A stretch of DNA of 64,000 bases from Sphingobium sp. SCG-1 (GCF_002953135.1 NZ_CP026372.1:3335501-3399500); one strand, 5' to 3'; positions 15,792-24,539 are shown, counted from the first letter of the stretch. The notes: generated by a model not told the origin, from the letters alone. Numbers and translations: made by a program.

Positions 15792-17465
15792 ATGACCCGT
15801 GTCCTCACACCGCGAACCTCTGTCGAAACGCTCCGCAAGGAAGCCAAGCGTTGGCTCAAGGCGCTGCGCGCCGCTGAGCCGGACGCAAGACGCCGCCTGA
15901 CCGCGGCAGGATACGCCGCACCCGCCGAACCCGGTCTGCGTGATGTCCAGCACGCGCTCGCCCGAGAATATGGCTGTGAAAGCTGGTTGGCGCTCAAAGC
16001 TGCGATCGAAGAGCTGGCGCTTACAGGCAGCGATCGCGCTGAACGCGTCGACCGTCTGCTGCGCCATGGTTGGGACGGTGACGCCCGAATCGCCCGCCGC
16101 ATCCTCGATCTCTATCCCGACATCGCCCGGCACAGTCTGTTCACCGCCGTCACATGCGGCGACTTGGCCGAAGTCGAACGGCGGCTAGCGCGCGATCCCA
16201 AGGCGGCGACCCGGACCGGCGGGCGGCTCAATTGGACCGCACTCGCCTATATCGCCTATGGGCGGCTTGATACCGAAAATGCTGTCAGCATCGCACGCCT
16301 GCTGCTCGATGCGACGGCCGATCCAAATTTCCAGTTCGACGATGGCTGGGGCAGCCCCTTCAAGATCCTGACCGGCGCGATCTGGCTCGGCGAACAGCAG
16401 AGGCCAAGCCATCCCCAGGCCGAGGCGCTCGTCGACTTGCTCGTCGCGGCCGGCGCCGATCCTTTCGATCTCCAGGCGTTGTATAATATCGCCTGCGTTC
16501 CCGGCGACGCCGGTTGGTACGAGCGGCTTTGGCGGCATAGCGAGGCGAAAGGGTTGGCATATAAATGGAGCGACCCTGCCGCCGGGCGGCCGGGCGGGAA
16601 TCTGGACATCAGCACGCTCGATTTCCTGCTTGGCAGGGCGGCAGGCCAGAACCATCTCGCGCGCGCTGAGTGGCTGCTCGCCCATGGTGCCAATCCCGAC
16701 ACGATCGAGCCCTTCCATCACCAGTCGGCTCATGCGCTTGCCCAGATGTCGGGCTTTCTGGAAATGCTCGCCTTGCTCGAACGACATGGCGCCCGCCCGA
16801 CCGAGCTCGAAGGCGTCCAGGCGTTTCAGGCGGCCTGTCTTGCGGGTGACGAAGACAAGGTCCGCGCGTTGCTCGCCGCCGATCCCACCCTAATCGACGA
16901 CCCGACACCGCTGAACACCGCCGCTGAGTTAGGCAATGCGCGCGCGGTCGCGCTGCTGCTGTCGCTCGGCGCCTCGGTTCACAAGCTCGGTGAGGATGGG
17001 ATCAGCCCGCTTCACCGGGCGGCGCAATCAGAATCTGTCGAAGCTGTCGACCTGCTTGTTGCGGCGGGCGGCAATGTCGATCTGCAGGAGCAGCGCTGGG
17101 GCGGCACGCCGCTGAGTTGGGCAGTCATGATGGGCAGGCCGCATATCGCTGAACGGCTCGCACCGCTCAGCCGTGATCCTCGGACGCTGGGCTATATGGG
17201 GCAGACCGAAAGGCTCGAAACTATACTCCGCGAGGATCCCGCAAGAGCCAATCTTGCCCTTCCCGACCCCGAGGGTCCTACGCCGCTGTTCATCCTTCCG
17301 CCCGACGATCCCGATCGCGCGGCCGCCGTCGCCCGCATCTTCCTCGTGCACGGAGCCGATGCTGGCTGGCGTAACGCTAACGGCCGAACACCGATCGACA
17401 TTGCGCGCGATCAGGATTTCCACGAGGCGGCGGCCATGATGGAAGCGAGCATGGCGTCACGTTAA
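15792..17465 (+). CDS. Ankyrin-repeat protein
   Basis: A 557-residue cytoplasmic protein. The start at 15792 follows GGAAGG by about 8 bases. Residues about 1-70 form a helical N-terminal domain (SVETLRKEAKRWLKALR, then ALAREYGCESWLALK) seen at the front of many bacterial ankyrin proteins. From about 100 on there are degenerate and then clear ankyrin repeats, such as DGISPLHRAAQSESVEAVDL and GGTPLSWAVMMGRPHIAERL, up to NGRTPIDIARDQDFHEAAAM. No catalytic domain is seen. It probably mediates protein contacts; the partner is unknown. Confidence 0.88.
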   Translation: MTRVLTPRTSVETLRKEAKRWLKALRAAEPDARRRLTAAGYAAPAEPGLRDVQHALAREYGCESWLALKAAIEELALTGSDRAERVDRLLRHGWDGDARIARRILDLYPDIARHSLFTAVTCGDLAEVERRLARDPKAATRTGGRLNWTALAYIAYGRLDTENAVSIARLLLDATADPNFQFDDGWGSPFKILTGAIWLGEQQRPSHPQAEALVDLLVAAGADPFDLQALYNIACVPGDAGWYERLWRHSEAKGLAYKWSDPAAGRPGGNLDISTLDFLLGRAAGQNHLARAEWLLAHGANPDTIEPFHHQSAHALAQMSGFLEMLALLERHGARPTELEGVQAFQAACLAGDEDKVRALLAADPTLIDDPTPLNTAAELGNARAVALLLSLGASVHKLGEDGISPLHRAAQSESVEAVDLLVAAGGNVDLQEQRWGGTPLSWAVMMGRPHIAERLAPLSRDPRTLGYMGQTERLETILREDPARANLALPDPEGPTPLFILPPDDPDRAAAVARIFLVHGADAGWRNANGRTPIDIARDQDFHEAAAMMEASMASR

Positions 17466-17611
17466 GCGGCGGGCTTTTACCATGCCCTGGCGGCGTGCTA
17501 CGGTGCTGACCGCAGCGGGGTGGTTGGTGTCTGGCACCGGCCGGCCTGCAATGCCCGTCTCCAAACCACCTTTGATCGGGCTTTATTTGAATTGTCGCCT
17601 TCTCGATCAGA

Positions 17612-17833
17612 TCACTGACAGCTGTCAGTAGGACCCCCGCCATTCTTGAGACGCGAAATCTCATAGCTGACGTTCCGCTGCTGAGAACCGAAATTGAGTG
17701 GCTGAACAACTGCAAAGGGGCGGTAGCGGCGGAGAAATCGCCAAAATTCAACCATTCGTTCGAATTGCCCGGCCGGAACGGTCTGACTATTCTCAGGATC
17801 TATCCCTCCATGGGCGGAAAAAGGGACCGGCAC
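17612..17833 (-). CDS. Small hypothetical ORF downstream of a lipoprotein gene
   Basis: From a GTG at 17833, 73 codons follow the hypothetical lipoprotein gene on the same strand after 32 bp. The product starts MPVPFSAHGGIDPENSQTVP and ends GGGPTDSCQ. No family is recognised and no clear ribosome site is seen; it could be translated by coupling or be noise. Its last codons overlap a 16-bp perfect palindrome at 17614-17629. Confidence 0.3.
   Translation of the reverse strand: MPVPFSAHGGIDPENSQTVPAGQFERMVEFWRFLRRYRPFAVVQPLNFGSQQRNVSYEISRLKNGGGPTDSCQ
17614..17629. repeat. 16-bp perfect palindrome
   Basis: ACTGACAGCTGTCAGT is fully self-complementary. It lies at the end of the small minus-strand frame and about 150 bp after the ankyrin gene. 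It may be a protein binding site or the stem of a hairpin, but it lacks a loop and T-run typical of a terminator. Confidence 0.35.
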
Positions 17834-17865
17834 ACGCCAACTTATCAGCGCATGACGATGAGGGT

Positions 17866-19088
17866 CTATTTTGCGGCACCGAATGGACAGGTTCGGGACT
17901 CCGGCGCAACGACTACCGGGGTAGTGGATGCCACGTTGCTCGCCAATTTTTGCAATCCGTTGGAAAATTGCTGCGCCAGGGCATTTCGATCATTCTGAGC
18001 AAGTTGCAGTTCCCGCAGCTTTCCTGCTTCTGCCTTTGTAGCGGCATCGGCCGCTGTTTTGAGTACTGTGTCGGCGGGTTGGGCGTTAGAGGCCGCCTTA
18101 CCGTCCTTTGCTTTTAAGGTTGCGGCGTCGAGTTCCGCTGTCAACCGGTCCACATTTGCTTGAGAAGCTGAAAGATTGGCGTTTATCGTAGTGATAGCCG
18201 TTAAATCCAAGACTCTTGGTTGACCTGCAACTGGAGTTGGCAAGCCCACCTTCCCGATTTCGTCAACTTGCTTCACAAAGGCCGCATATTCGGCAAGGCT
18301 GTTACGCATTGCATCAAGACCAGGATTTTGGCTCCGCTCCACCGCTATGGCGGTTTCAGCAAGTCCAACACTTATCGAACACGCGCCATGACACTGAAAC
18401 GCATCCTCTATACCCCGACTAAGGGTGTAGCTGGTGTTTGTGCAGTCTTCACGATTGGTAATGTCTCGGCGAATGCGCGCCCGAGCCTTCTCTATCGCCG
18501 CTCCGAGGACATGGATAGCCAGATTGCTCAAATAAGTTTGGTTTATTGCCTCTTGTGACCCACTTAAGATCGCAGCAGAGCCTGATAGTGCCTTTGCTGT
18601 GGTCTCTCCGCCGACGAATGATCCCAAGCCAGCCGTAATGATCGCACTAATGCTGAGCGACGAGTTTATAGCGCCATCGGCGTTTTTAAGCATCGCAACG
18701 TATTGCGTGCATTTGCGATTCGATGTCGCAATGAGCAGGTCGATCAGTTCGTTACGCTGCTGCTGTGAATAACTGAACGGGACGGCGGTGATGGTTGGTG
18801 CGAGCACATGCCGAAAGGAAGCGGATAGTGCGGAGCAGTCGGCCTTCTTCGATTTCCGCTCCAGCGGTGCGGCCAATGCGTACTGGCTGACCGGCCCAAA
18901 GATTGCTGTCGCAAATTGGTCCCCGCTATCGAAGCATTGCTGCTCTTGCTTTGGAAAAAGCGGCTCCGCTGCAGCGAGGTTCCGATCGCCTACAATCGTC
19001 CCTAGACCGAACGGACCAGCGCCGGAACCGGCGCACGCGACAGAGCGAAGCTACTTAAAGCCGACGCAATTAATCGAACCGTCTTCAT
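17866..19088 (-). pseudogene. Hypothetical lipoprotein gene with an N-terminal frameshift
   Basis: An ATG at 19088 (AGGGGG upstream) starts a signal-like peptide MKTVRLIASALSSFALS. A one-base shift at about 19038-19040 is then needed to join the main frame, which begins ACAGSGAGPFGLGTIVGDR and runs to 17866. With the base restored, the joint reads L-S-A-C, a perfect lipobox with Gly/Ser after the Cys. The mature part (about 380 residues) is mostly helical, with repeated Ala-rich segments and several Cys. The family is unknown. The shift could be a true mutation or a sequence error; an unshifted internal start would give a protein without a signal. Confidence 0.55.
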
Positions 19089-19782
19089 ATGCCCCCTGAC
19101 ATTTCGCCGAGAATCGGCTAAAAGACAAACGAGATTAATAGTATGGTTTCTTGATTCAACGCAGTACATCTAACTGACTTATAAATTCAAATTGCGGTTT
19201 TTCGTCAACGACGTACTATTTATTCTAGTCCAGCCGAGTGGCTATGTTCCTTTACTATCCGGAATAAGTTGACAGTCCGCTATCAACCATCATCGAGCTC
19301 TGCAGATAGCAAAGCACACGGCTGCACTTGGGATTTAGAATTGGGGGCTGACGGCCAGCCGGGCTGGCCTCTCAACCGAGCAGCCGGAGCCAACAATGGT
19401 TTTTTACCCGGACCAGCTACTATTCTCCCGAGCAATTTTCTTTGCTACTCACCAAAATTCATGCCGATTGACTTGTCAATTTGAGTTCTGAGAAAGCCTC
19501 AGATATTCTGAAGTTCGTATCTGCCTCTCTTGCTTGCAAAGCGATGGATTTCTTCCGGTATTCCAGTGCATTGGACATACTGGATCGTATAGCTTCGGAT
19601 CCTCATTGACGACCTCAACAGCAAATGCCGATTGAACATAAGGATCGTCTATTCTCCGGCTACTGTCCTCAGTGTTCGCACGAGGAGCACCTAATACCGC
19701 TCTCCGATGAGCCTAACTCATTTGGAGGATTCCCAAAGCGATGAATTTCTGAATTTATGTCTGCCGTTTGGAGGGCATTGCC
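19089..19782. other. AT-richer region without supported gene
   Basis: Lower GC than its surroundings and no frame with a ribosome site and recognisable product. A minus-strand frame around 19490-19650 (ending HRFASKRGRYELQNI) looks protein-like but has no clear start. The region ends at an IS630 fragment and is probably insertion-sequence or gene debris. Confidence 0.4.
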
Positions 19783-19953
19783 ATGGGTGCAGCGATTGTA
19801 TTGCGAGACGACTTTGATGCGGCAGGCTTGAGACGACTAACGCGCGGGACCAGAAGCGCAAACCAGGGTCGTCGGCTACTGGCCTTGGCGGAAATTTATG
19901 ATGGCGGGAAGCGCGCACGCCAAGACGACCATTCCCACTGTAGATGCCAATGA
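19783..19953 (+). pseudogene. Remnant: N-terminus of an IS630-family transposase
   Basis: From ATG 19783 (GGAGGG 8 bases upstream) the product starts MGAAIVLRDDFDAAGLRRLT and continues with RRLLALAEIYDGGKRA. This is the conserved start of sphingomonad IS630 transposases, where a helix-turn-helix should follow. Similarity stops after about 43 residues at GGKRA and the frame ends soon after. The DDE domain is missing, so this is an insertion-sequence fragment. Confidence 0.65.
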
Positions 19954-20087
19954 GAGCCGGCTCTTTCGAGCACCTGAGGGTGGAGCCGCGCCTCGTCAGG
20001 CGTGCTTTCACGCGCTTGCGCATTTGGCGTTCCTTAATAAGGGAACTGGATGATAACTAAAGGATTCTGTCGGAAAGGAGATGTGAC

Positions 20088-20270
20088 ATGGCGGATAACA
20101 GGGCAAAGCGCGGCGGAGCTGATCGGCGTCAAGTTGCAAGCGGCGAAGGCTACGAGGTCAGTTACTTCGCGCGTAAGCACAAGATCACCAAGGATCAGGC
20201 CCAAGATCTAATCAAGCGGATTGGTAACGAACGCGACAAGCTGAATGCCGCTGCGAATGCGCTGAAATAG
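20088..20270 (+). CDS. DUF3606 domain-containing small protein
   Basis: A 60-residue basic protein. The block YEVSYFARKHKITKDQAQDL followed by IKRIGNERDKLNAAANALK is the DUF3606 pattern, and AAAGGAG lies 9 bases before the ATG. The function is unknown; these proteins often sit near stress or DNA-repair genes, as here upstream of xthA. Confidence 0.85.
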   Translation: MADNRAKRGGADRRQVASGEGYEVSYFARKHKITKDQAQDLIKRIGNERDKLNAAANALK

Positions 20271-20275
20271 CCTGC

Positions 20276-20539
20276 ATGGGAAACGTTCTACCGGACACCA
20301 ACTGGCCTCGTCTGACCGATGTCTGCACAACAAGCGCGGCGCCACCGCCGTCATGTCCTGTGGTGCGCACGCGCCATCTCAATGCGCCGGTTGCTGCCCC
20401 AATTGCCTGCATCGAGATGGACACCAATGGCAAGTCAATTGAGCCCCACATCGACGACGCAGAGGAGCAGGTGAAGCGCGCCGCCTCAAAAACCCTAGTC
20501 CGGTGGGGCCGGGCCGATCGAATGCTGCCGGACCTGTGA
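20276..20539 (+). CDS. Possible small protein coupled to xthA
   Basis: An 87-codon frame between the DUF3606 gene and the exonuclease gene. Its stop overlaps the GTG start of xthA (GTGA). The middle reads IACIEMDTNGKSIEPHIDD and AEEQVKRAASKTLVRWG. No family is recognised and no ribosome site is seen before 20276, so it may be chance; the overlap with xthA is the main support. Confidence 0.3.
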   Translation: MGNVLPDTNWPRLTDVCTTSAAPPPSCPVVRTRHLNAPVAAPIACIEMDTNGKSIEPHIDDAEEQVKRAASKTLVRWGRADRMLPDL

Positions 20540-21357
20540 AGATCGCGACCTACAATGTGAACGGGGTCAATGGACGCCTGCCCGTTCTGCTGCGCTGGCT
20601 CAGCGAAGCGGAGCCCGACATTGTCGTGCTGCAGGAATTGAAGGCGCCACAGGAGAAGTTTCCTGAAACGGCGATCCGCGACCTTGGCTACGATATGATC
20701 TGGCATGGACAGAAAAGCTGGAATGGTGTGGCGCTGCTCAGCCGGGTCGGAGAAATCCACGAAACACGGCGCACTCTGCCCGACGATCCCGATCCGGCGC
20801 AGAGCCGCTATATCGAAGCAGCGGTCAATGGCATCCTTGTTGCCGGACTCTATCTGCCCAATGGCAACCCTCGGCCAGGTCCAAAATTCGACTATAAGCT
20901 CCGCTGGTTCGACAGGCTCGTTGAGCATGCGTCCGGGCTTCTTGAAAGCGGGCTGCCGGTCATTCTTGCGGGCGACTTCAATGTCATGCCGACCGAGCGT
21001 GATGTGTACAAACCCGAGCGCTGGCTGGACGACGCCCTGTTCGCACCGGAAGTCCGGTCCGCCTTCTCCAAGCTGATCGACCAGGGATGGACCGATGCAT
21101 TGCGCACCATCCATCCTGACGAAACGATCTACACCTTCTGGGACTATTTCCGGAATGCCTATGCTCGTAATGCCGGCCTGCGGATCGATCATCTTCTGCT
21201 TAGTCCCACCCTTGCCGATCGCCTGGTGGATGCTCAAGTCGACAGCCATGTCCGCGGGTGGGAGAAGACCAGCGATCACGCGCCGGTGTGGATCAAACTT
21301 TCTGACAAACCCAAGCGGAAGCGGCGTCAGTCCAGACCAGCGAACCAATCGGCATAG
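20536..21357 (+). CDS. xthA: Exodeoxyribonuclease III (AP endonuclease)
   Basis: A 273-residue DNA-repair nuclease that cuts at abasic sites and trims 3' blocks. The GTG start at 20536 gives the usual first residues KIATYNVNGVNGRL. The EEP-fold catalytic set is present: Asn7 and Glu34 (VLQELK), the GDFNVMP Asp and Asn, the RIDHLL Asp, and the final SDHAP His. The basic tail (KPKRKRRQSRP) is longer than usual. Its 3' end overlaps the convergent gene at 21327. It lies in a stretch with several other repair genes. Confidence 0.93.
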   Translation: MKIATYNVNGVNGRLPVLLRWLSEAEPDIVVLQELKAPQEKFPETAIRDLGYDMIWHGQKSWNGVALLSRVGEIHETRRTLPDDPDPAQSRYIEAAVNGILVAGLYLPNGNPRPGPKFDYKLRWFDRLVEHASGLLESGLPVILAGDFNVMPTERDVYKPERWLDDALFAPEVRSAFSKLIDQGWTDALRTIHPDETIYTFWDYFRNAYARNAGLRIDHLLLSPTLADRLVDAQVDSHVRGWEKTSDHAPVWIKLSDKPKRKRRQSRPANQSA

Positions 21358-21665
21358 GGCGTAGTCCGCGCCATGTGCCGATTGAGATCGGGGGTGCCAT
21401 CATCCCACCAGACCGGCCCGCGTTCGCCCAGCGCTACTTTCGCGCGATCGACGGCAGCGTGGGCCTCTGCCTCGGCCGTCTCATCATGTCCGCGCCGGGC
21501 CCCTGCGACTGCGCGCCGCGCTTCCATTAGTTGCTTCACCAGCGCGTCACGGTGACCAGCTTCAAGCGCCGGGTTCGACATGCGCCAGAGCCGCCCGCGG
21601 ACGACGAAATAGCGGTCATCGGGCGTGACTGGGTGACGGAGCTTTCGATATCTATGGTCTGACAC
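21327..21665 (-). CDS. Hypothetical protein, sphingomonad/rhizobial type
   Basis: A 112-residue protein. The GTG at 21665 has GAGGG 5 bases upstream and gives SDHRYRKLRHPVTPDDRYFV; a TTG at 21686 is possible but less likely. The N-terminal block with VVRGRLWRMSNPAL, a central helical Arg/Ala-rich segment and the end GPVWWDDGTPDLNRHMAR recall a conserved family of unknown function often found next to repair or transporter genes. It overlaps the 3' end of xthA by 31 bp. Confidence 0.65.
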   Translation of the reverse strand: MSDHRYRKLRHPVTPDDRYFVVRGRLWRMSNPALEAGHRDALVKQLMEARRAVAGARRGHDETAEAEAHAAVDRAKVALGERGPVWWDDGTPDLNRHMARTTPYADWFAGLD

Positions 21666-21691
21666 TGCTGCCCTCACGTAGGCCAAAATGC

Positions 21692-21720
21692 GAAGGGCCG
21701 CCTCTGTGGGACGGCCCTTC
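21692..21720 (-). terminator. Strong hairpin terminator of the 23-residue sORF unit
   Basis: GAAGGGCCG (21692-21700) and CGGCCCTTC (21712-21720) form a perfect 9-bp GC-rich stem with an 11-base loop. On the minus strand the stem is followed by GCATTTT, a short T-run. It lies 26 bp after the small ORF stop at 21747. Confidence 0.65.
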
Positions 21721-21746
21721 CATTGTCTTGTGCCTTCGCGGACAGC

Positions 21747-21818
21747 TTAAAGCTGGACCCCTGCGGTGGAGGCCATGTTCACTTGCGCCGCTGCCCGCGG
21801 CGTGGGACAATGAGACAT
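21747..21818 (-). CDS. 23-residue small ORF with near-perfect Shine-Dalgarno
   Basis: On the minus strand AAAGGAGGTGGTCAG leads to an ATG at 21818 with 7 bases between AGGAGG and ATG. It encodes MSHCPTPRAAAQVNMASTAG and ends VQL. A strong hairpin terminator follows 26 bp after the stop, so promoter-side signal, start, stop and terminator form a self-contained unit. The coding end overlaps a 13-bp palindrome CAGCTTAAAGCTG. No family is known to me. It may be a short peptide gene or a small RNA with a coding segment. Confidence 0.5.
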   Translation of the reverse strand: MSHCPTPRAAAQVNMASTAGVQL

Positions 21819-21917
21819 CTGACCACCTCCTTTCCGTTGTTGAACGATAACCGGAATGTGGGAAGGCGTACGGCGAAGTCAATGGTTTAGCTATTGTCTA
21901 ACCGAGATTTTTCAGGC

Positions 21918-22478
21918 TCAGCCGCCGTTGCGAAGACTGCGAAATGTGATCGACCAACGTGGCCGATCCATGGGTACGATGCTATGCTCCCAGGCATCCC
22001 GGACTTCGCCGGAAAGGCAATAGAGGGATCGGGGGACAAGCGGCACGCTATGCCGCTCGAAGCCCTTGGCGAGCCTACGCCGGAAACGCATATCCGCCGG
22101 ATTGCCAAGGGATAGCCCTATGACATGATCGAAGACCGGGCGGTCCTTGTGCCAGCCAATACCCGCGCCCGGATCGTAGCGGATGAGTAGTGCCTGAACG
22201 AGATCATCAGGATCGAGCCCGGCAAACCGTGCCGCGCGTAGCTTGACGGGTTCAAGCCAGTCTGGGATCGGATCGGTCGGTGCAAAACGGCCCGTCTCAA
22301 AATCATAGCTCCAGCCAAAAGAGTGCGTCAGCCGCTTGCCGGTCCACTGCTGAAATTTGAATGGGCTGAGGCCGGTCGCGTCGATATGTGCGATGAGGCT
22401 TGCTTCCTCAGCGGAGGAAAGGAAATCGTCCCGCGTCGTGAGGCCCGGCACCACCGGCGTATCGAACATCGCGCTCAT
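21918..22478 (-). CDS. alkB: AlkB-like 2-oxoglutarate/Fe(II) DNA-repair dioxygenase
   Basis: A 186-residue dioxygenase that removes methyl or etheno groups from DNA bases. The iron ligands are His110 and Asp112 (WHKDRP) and His165 (WEHSI), and the 2-oxoglutarate Arg pair is in RWSITFR (R174, R180). The N-terminal nucleotide-recognition lid (about 40-70) is of the short, ABH2-like bacterial type. The start overlaps the stop of the SNase-like gene (ATGA at 22475-22478), so the two are coupled. The locus also carries tag and xthA. Confidence 0.92.
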   Translation of the reverse strand: MSAMFDTPVVPGLTTRDDFLSSAEEASLIAHIDATGLSPFKFQQWTGKRLTHSFGWSYDFETGRFAPTDPIPDWLEPVKLRAARFAGLDPDDLVQALLIRYDPGAGIGWHKDRPVFDHVIGLSLGNPADMRFRRRLAKGFERHSVPLVPRSLYCLSGEVRDAWEHSIVPMDRPRWSITFRSLRNGG

Positions 22479-22888
22479 CGCGATTTGCCCCGTCCGCCCT
22501 CGACGCCACCCGCGTTGCCCAGAACCGTCCCAAGCGGACGGCCGCCAGCGGTGCAGGCGCCCACTACGCGATCATAGCTGCGCCGGCCTGCGCGACAGAC
22601 CAGCGTCTTGCCCATGACGATCCGCTGCAGGCGACGCTTGGCAACCTGGCCGCCCCGCTCGTGTAGTTCGGGGGCATAGAAGTCGGCGAGACGAACTTCG
22701 ATCCAGTGACTGGGACGTCTCGCCAAGCCATCGCAAAGTCTGTCCCCGTCGCCGACATAGCGAACGATACCGCTGAAGGACGTGCCCTTTGCCGGAAGCG
22801 CCTTCTCGCAAGGGTCAGCAAGCGCGGGTGAAGCCCATGCCCAGGCGAGACACGCGGCGAGCGCGGCAAGAGGAACTCGACGGTTCAT
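22475..22888 (-). CDS. Exported thermonuclease (SNase)-like protein
   Basis: A 137-residue protein with a signal peptide (MNRRVPLAALAACLAWAWAS, cut near ALAD). The segments VRYVGDGDRLCDG and IEVRLADFYAPEL match the staphylococcal nuclease fold, and RLQRIVMGKTLVCRAGRRSY fits its middle. Catalytic Arg and Asp/Glu residues are only partly conserved, so activity is uncertain. It lies between the DksA-like gene (10 bp away) and alkB (overlapping). Confidence 0.7.
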   Translation of the reverse strand: MNRRVPLAALAACLAWAWASPALADPCEKALPAKGTSFSGIVRYVGDGDRLCDGLARRPSHWIEVRLADFYAPELHERGGQVAKRRLQRIVMGKTLVCRAGRRSYDRVVGACTAGGRPLGTVLGNAGGVEGGRGKSR

Positions 22889-22898
22889 CGCTCGTCGG

Positions 22899-23162
22899 TC
22901 AGCGCAGCTGACTGTCCTTGCTGTCGCGCCGATTGATGCCGGAATAGCTCGGCCGCTTGTCGCGTGACGACTGGCAGGCAACGCAGGTCCGTGCGCCCGA
23001 CAGGGCTTGCCGACGCGCCTGCGGGATCGGTTCTCCGCACTCCTCGCAGTCGCCCCGACCTTCGCCTGACGGCAATCGCGCTCGGGCGCTCGCCAGCGCG
23101 TCCTTGAGGCTGTCTTCGATCTGCTCCTGAACGGCGCCATCGGGCGCCCAGCCATTCGCCAT
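22899..23162 (-). CDS. DksA/TraR-family zinc-finger protein
   Basis: An 87-residue protein with the C4 zinc finger CEECGEPIP and CVACQ near residues 39-65. The N-terminus is a short helical coiled-coil-like stretch (VQEQIEDSLKDALASARARL). It is a short TraR-like form lacking the long DksA coiled coil. Such proteins bind the RNA polymerase secondary channel; phage or plasmid versions are common. It heads the unit with the SNase-like protein and alkB. Confidence 0.85.
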   Translation of the reverse strand: MANGWAPDGAVQEQIEDSLKDALASARARLPSGEGRGDCEECGEPIPQARRQALSGARTCVACQSSRDKRPSYSGINRRDSKDSQLR

Positions 23163-23379
23163 GTTCGCTAGTTCCTGGGCATGTCATTGCTATTGCTCCC
23201 ATATAGGCAAGGGCATGTGCGATTTCATCAGGAGAGCATATCTTCGCAGACGCCTTGGCGAGCGCGCCGTTCGTGCATAGAGTGGAGGCCGCGCGGTCGC
23301 TGAGCGATCCGGAACCCTCAAGGCAGTTCATGCTTCATCCTATGAGAGCGAGTGAAGCGTTGGCGGAGGATATCGCGTT

Positions 23380-23970
23380 ATGTGCAATAATTACCGGCTG
23401 ACCGTGGATACGACGGCAATCATCGAAGTCTTTGCCGAGTTGAAGATCACGATCCGCTTTCCCGAAGGCATCCCCAACATTGCCGCCCGGAACGACATCA
23501 AGATCACCGACGTAGCACCGATCGTGCAGAGCGGTGAGCACGAGCCCGGCATCGGCGAGCTGGTACAGCGCCGCTGGAGCTGGCCCAGCGCCCAGGGCAA
23601 GCCTGTCTACAACTTCCGTTCCGATGGTCGCGAATTTTCCTCAGGACGCTGCCTCATGCCTGCCGATGGCTTTTACGAGTTAACCAAGCCCCTCGATCTG
23701 GCCAAGAAGCGCAAGGATAAATGGTAGTTCACGTCGAACGACGGCGGCATCTTCTGTATAGCGGGGCTTTGGCGGCGCGCCGACAAAGTCGGTGAAGCGT
23801 TCACGATGCTGACGATGCCGCCTGGACCTGACATCGCCCCGTATCACGATAGCCAGATTGTTCTGCTCGAACGCAGTACCTGGGCATCCTGGCTCGACTC
23901 CTCGGTCTCTGCAAAGACGCTGATCAAGCCGCTGGCAGCCGGTAGCCTCAAAGTCGAGCAGGTCGGCTAA
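23380..23970 (+). pseudogene. SOS response-associated peptidase (SRAP/YedK) gene with an in-frame amber stop
   Basis: The 197-codon frame starts MCNNYRLTVDTTAIIEVFAE with the essential Cys2. It has the active-site Asn (VYNFRSDG) and Glu (DGFYEL), then a TAG at 23725-23727. Reading past it in the same frame gives FTSNDGGIFCIAGLWRRADK and the His of PYHDSQIVLL to a TAA at 23968. A single base change (for example TGG or TTG to TAG) has truncated the gene at 115 residues and removed the His needed for the DNA-protein crosslink chemistry. A sequence error is possible. Confidence 0.8.
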
Positions 23971-24539
23971 GCCTGTCCCCGCCTGAAGCAGGTCACTGCG
24001 TGATCGTCGACGATGCCGACGGCCTGCATCCAGGCATAGACAATCGTTGGCCCCACAAATTTGAACCCGCGCGCCTTCATATCCTTCGAGATAGCCTCCG
24101 AGAGTGCACTCTTGGCCGGCAAAGTGATCCCGTCGCCGCTTAGCACCTGGCCGTCCGTGAACGACCAGCAATATGTGGCGAAGTCCTCGCCGGCCTCGCG
24201 CATTGCAACGAATATCCGTGCACCCGCTATAGCGGCTTCGATCTTGGCGCGAGCGCGGATGATGCCGCCATCCTGCATCAGCCGCGCGACCTCCGCCTCA
24301 CCAAAGCGCGCCACGGTCTCGGGCACGAACCCGGCGAAAGCCCGGCGGAAGTTCTCGCGCTTGCGCAGGATGGCTATCCACGACAGCCCTGCCTGGAACC
24401 CCTCGAGCATCAGGCATTCCCACAGGGCCCGGCTGTCACACTCGGCTATGCCCCACTCCTGGTCGTGATAGTCGCAATAGAGGGGACCCGTTCCGGCCCA
24501 TGCGCAACGCGAGACGTGCGGGGCATCGCCGCTACTCAT
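23967..24539 (-). CDS. tag: DNA-3-methyladenine glycosylase I
   Basis: A 190-residue base-excision repair enzyme that removes 3-methyladenine. The start at 24539 overlaps the upstream gene stop (ATGA). Family features are the Zn ligands Cys12, His25 (YHDQEWG) and a C-terminal His/Cys pair (DDHAVTCF), and the catalytic region LWECLMLEGFQAGLSWIAIL with its Glu and Trp. It converges on the broken SRAP gene, with which it shares the last bases. Confidence 0.93.
   Translation of the reverse strand: MSSGDAPHVSRCAWAGTGPLYCDYHDQEWGIAECDSRALWECLMLEGFQAGLSWIAILRKRENFRRAFAGFVPETVARFGEAEVARLMQDGGIIRARAKIEAAIAGARIFVAMREAGEDFATYCWSFTDGQVLSGDGITLPAKSALSEAISKDMKARGFKFVGPTIVYAWMQAVGIVDDHAVTCFRRGQA

Noticed and set aside
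16185..16787. Minus-strand 200-codon frame inside the ankyrin gene
   Set aside because: The plus-strand ankyrin repeats account for the sequence; no ribosome site or family for the minus frame.
20212..21348. Long minus-strand open frame of 378 codons
   Set aside because: It is antisense to xthA, whose catalytic motifs are all present on the plus strand; the minus product has no recognisable domain.
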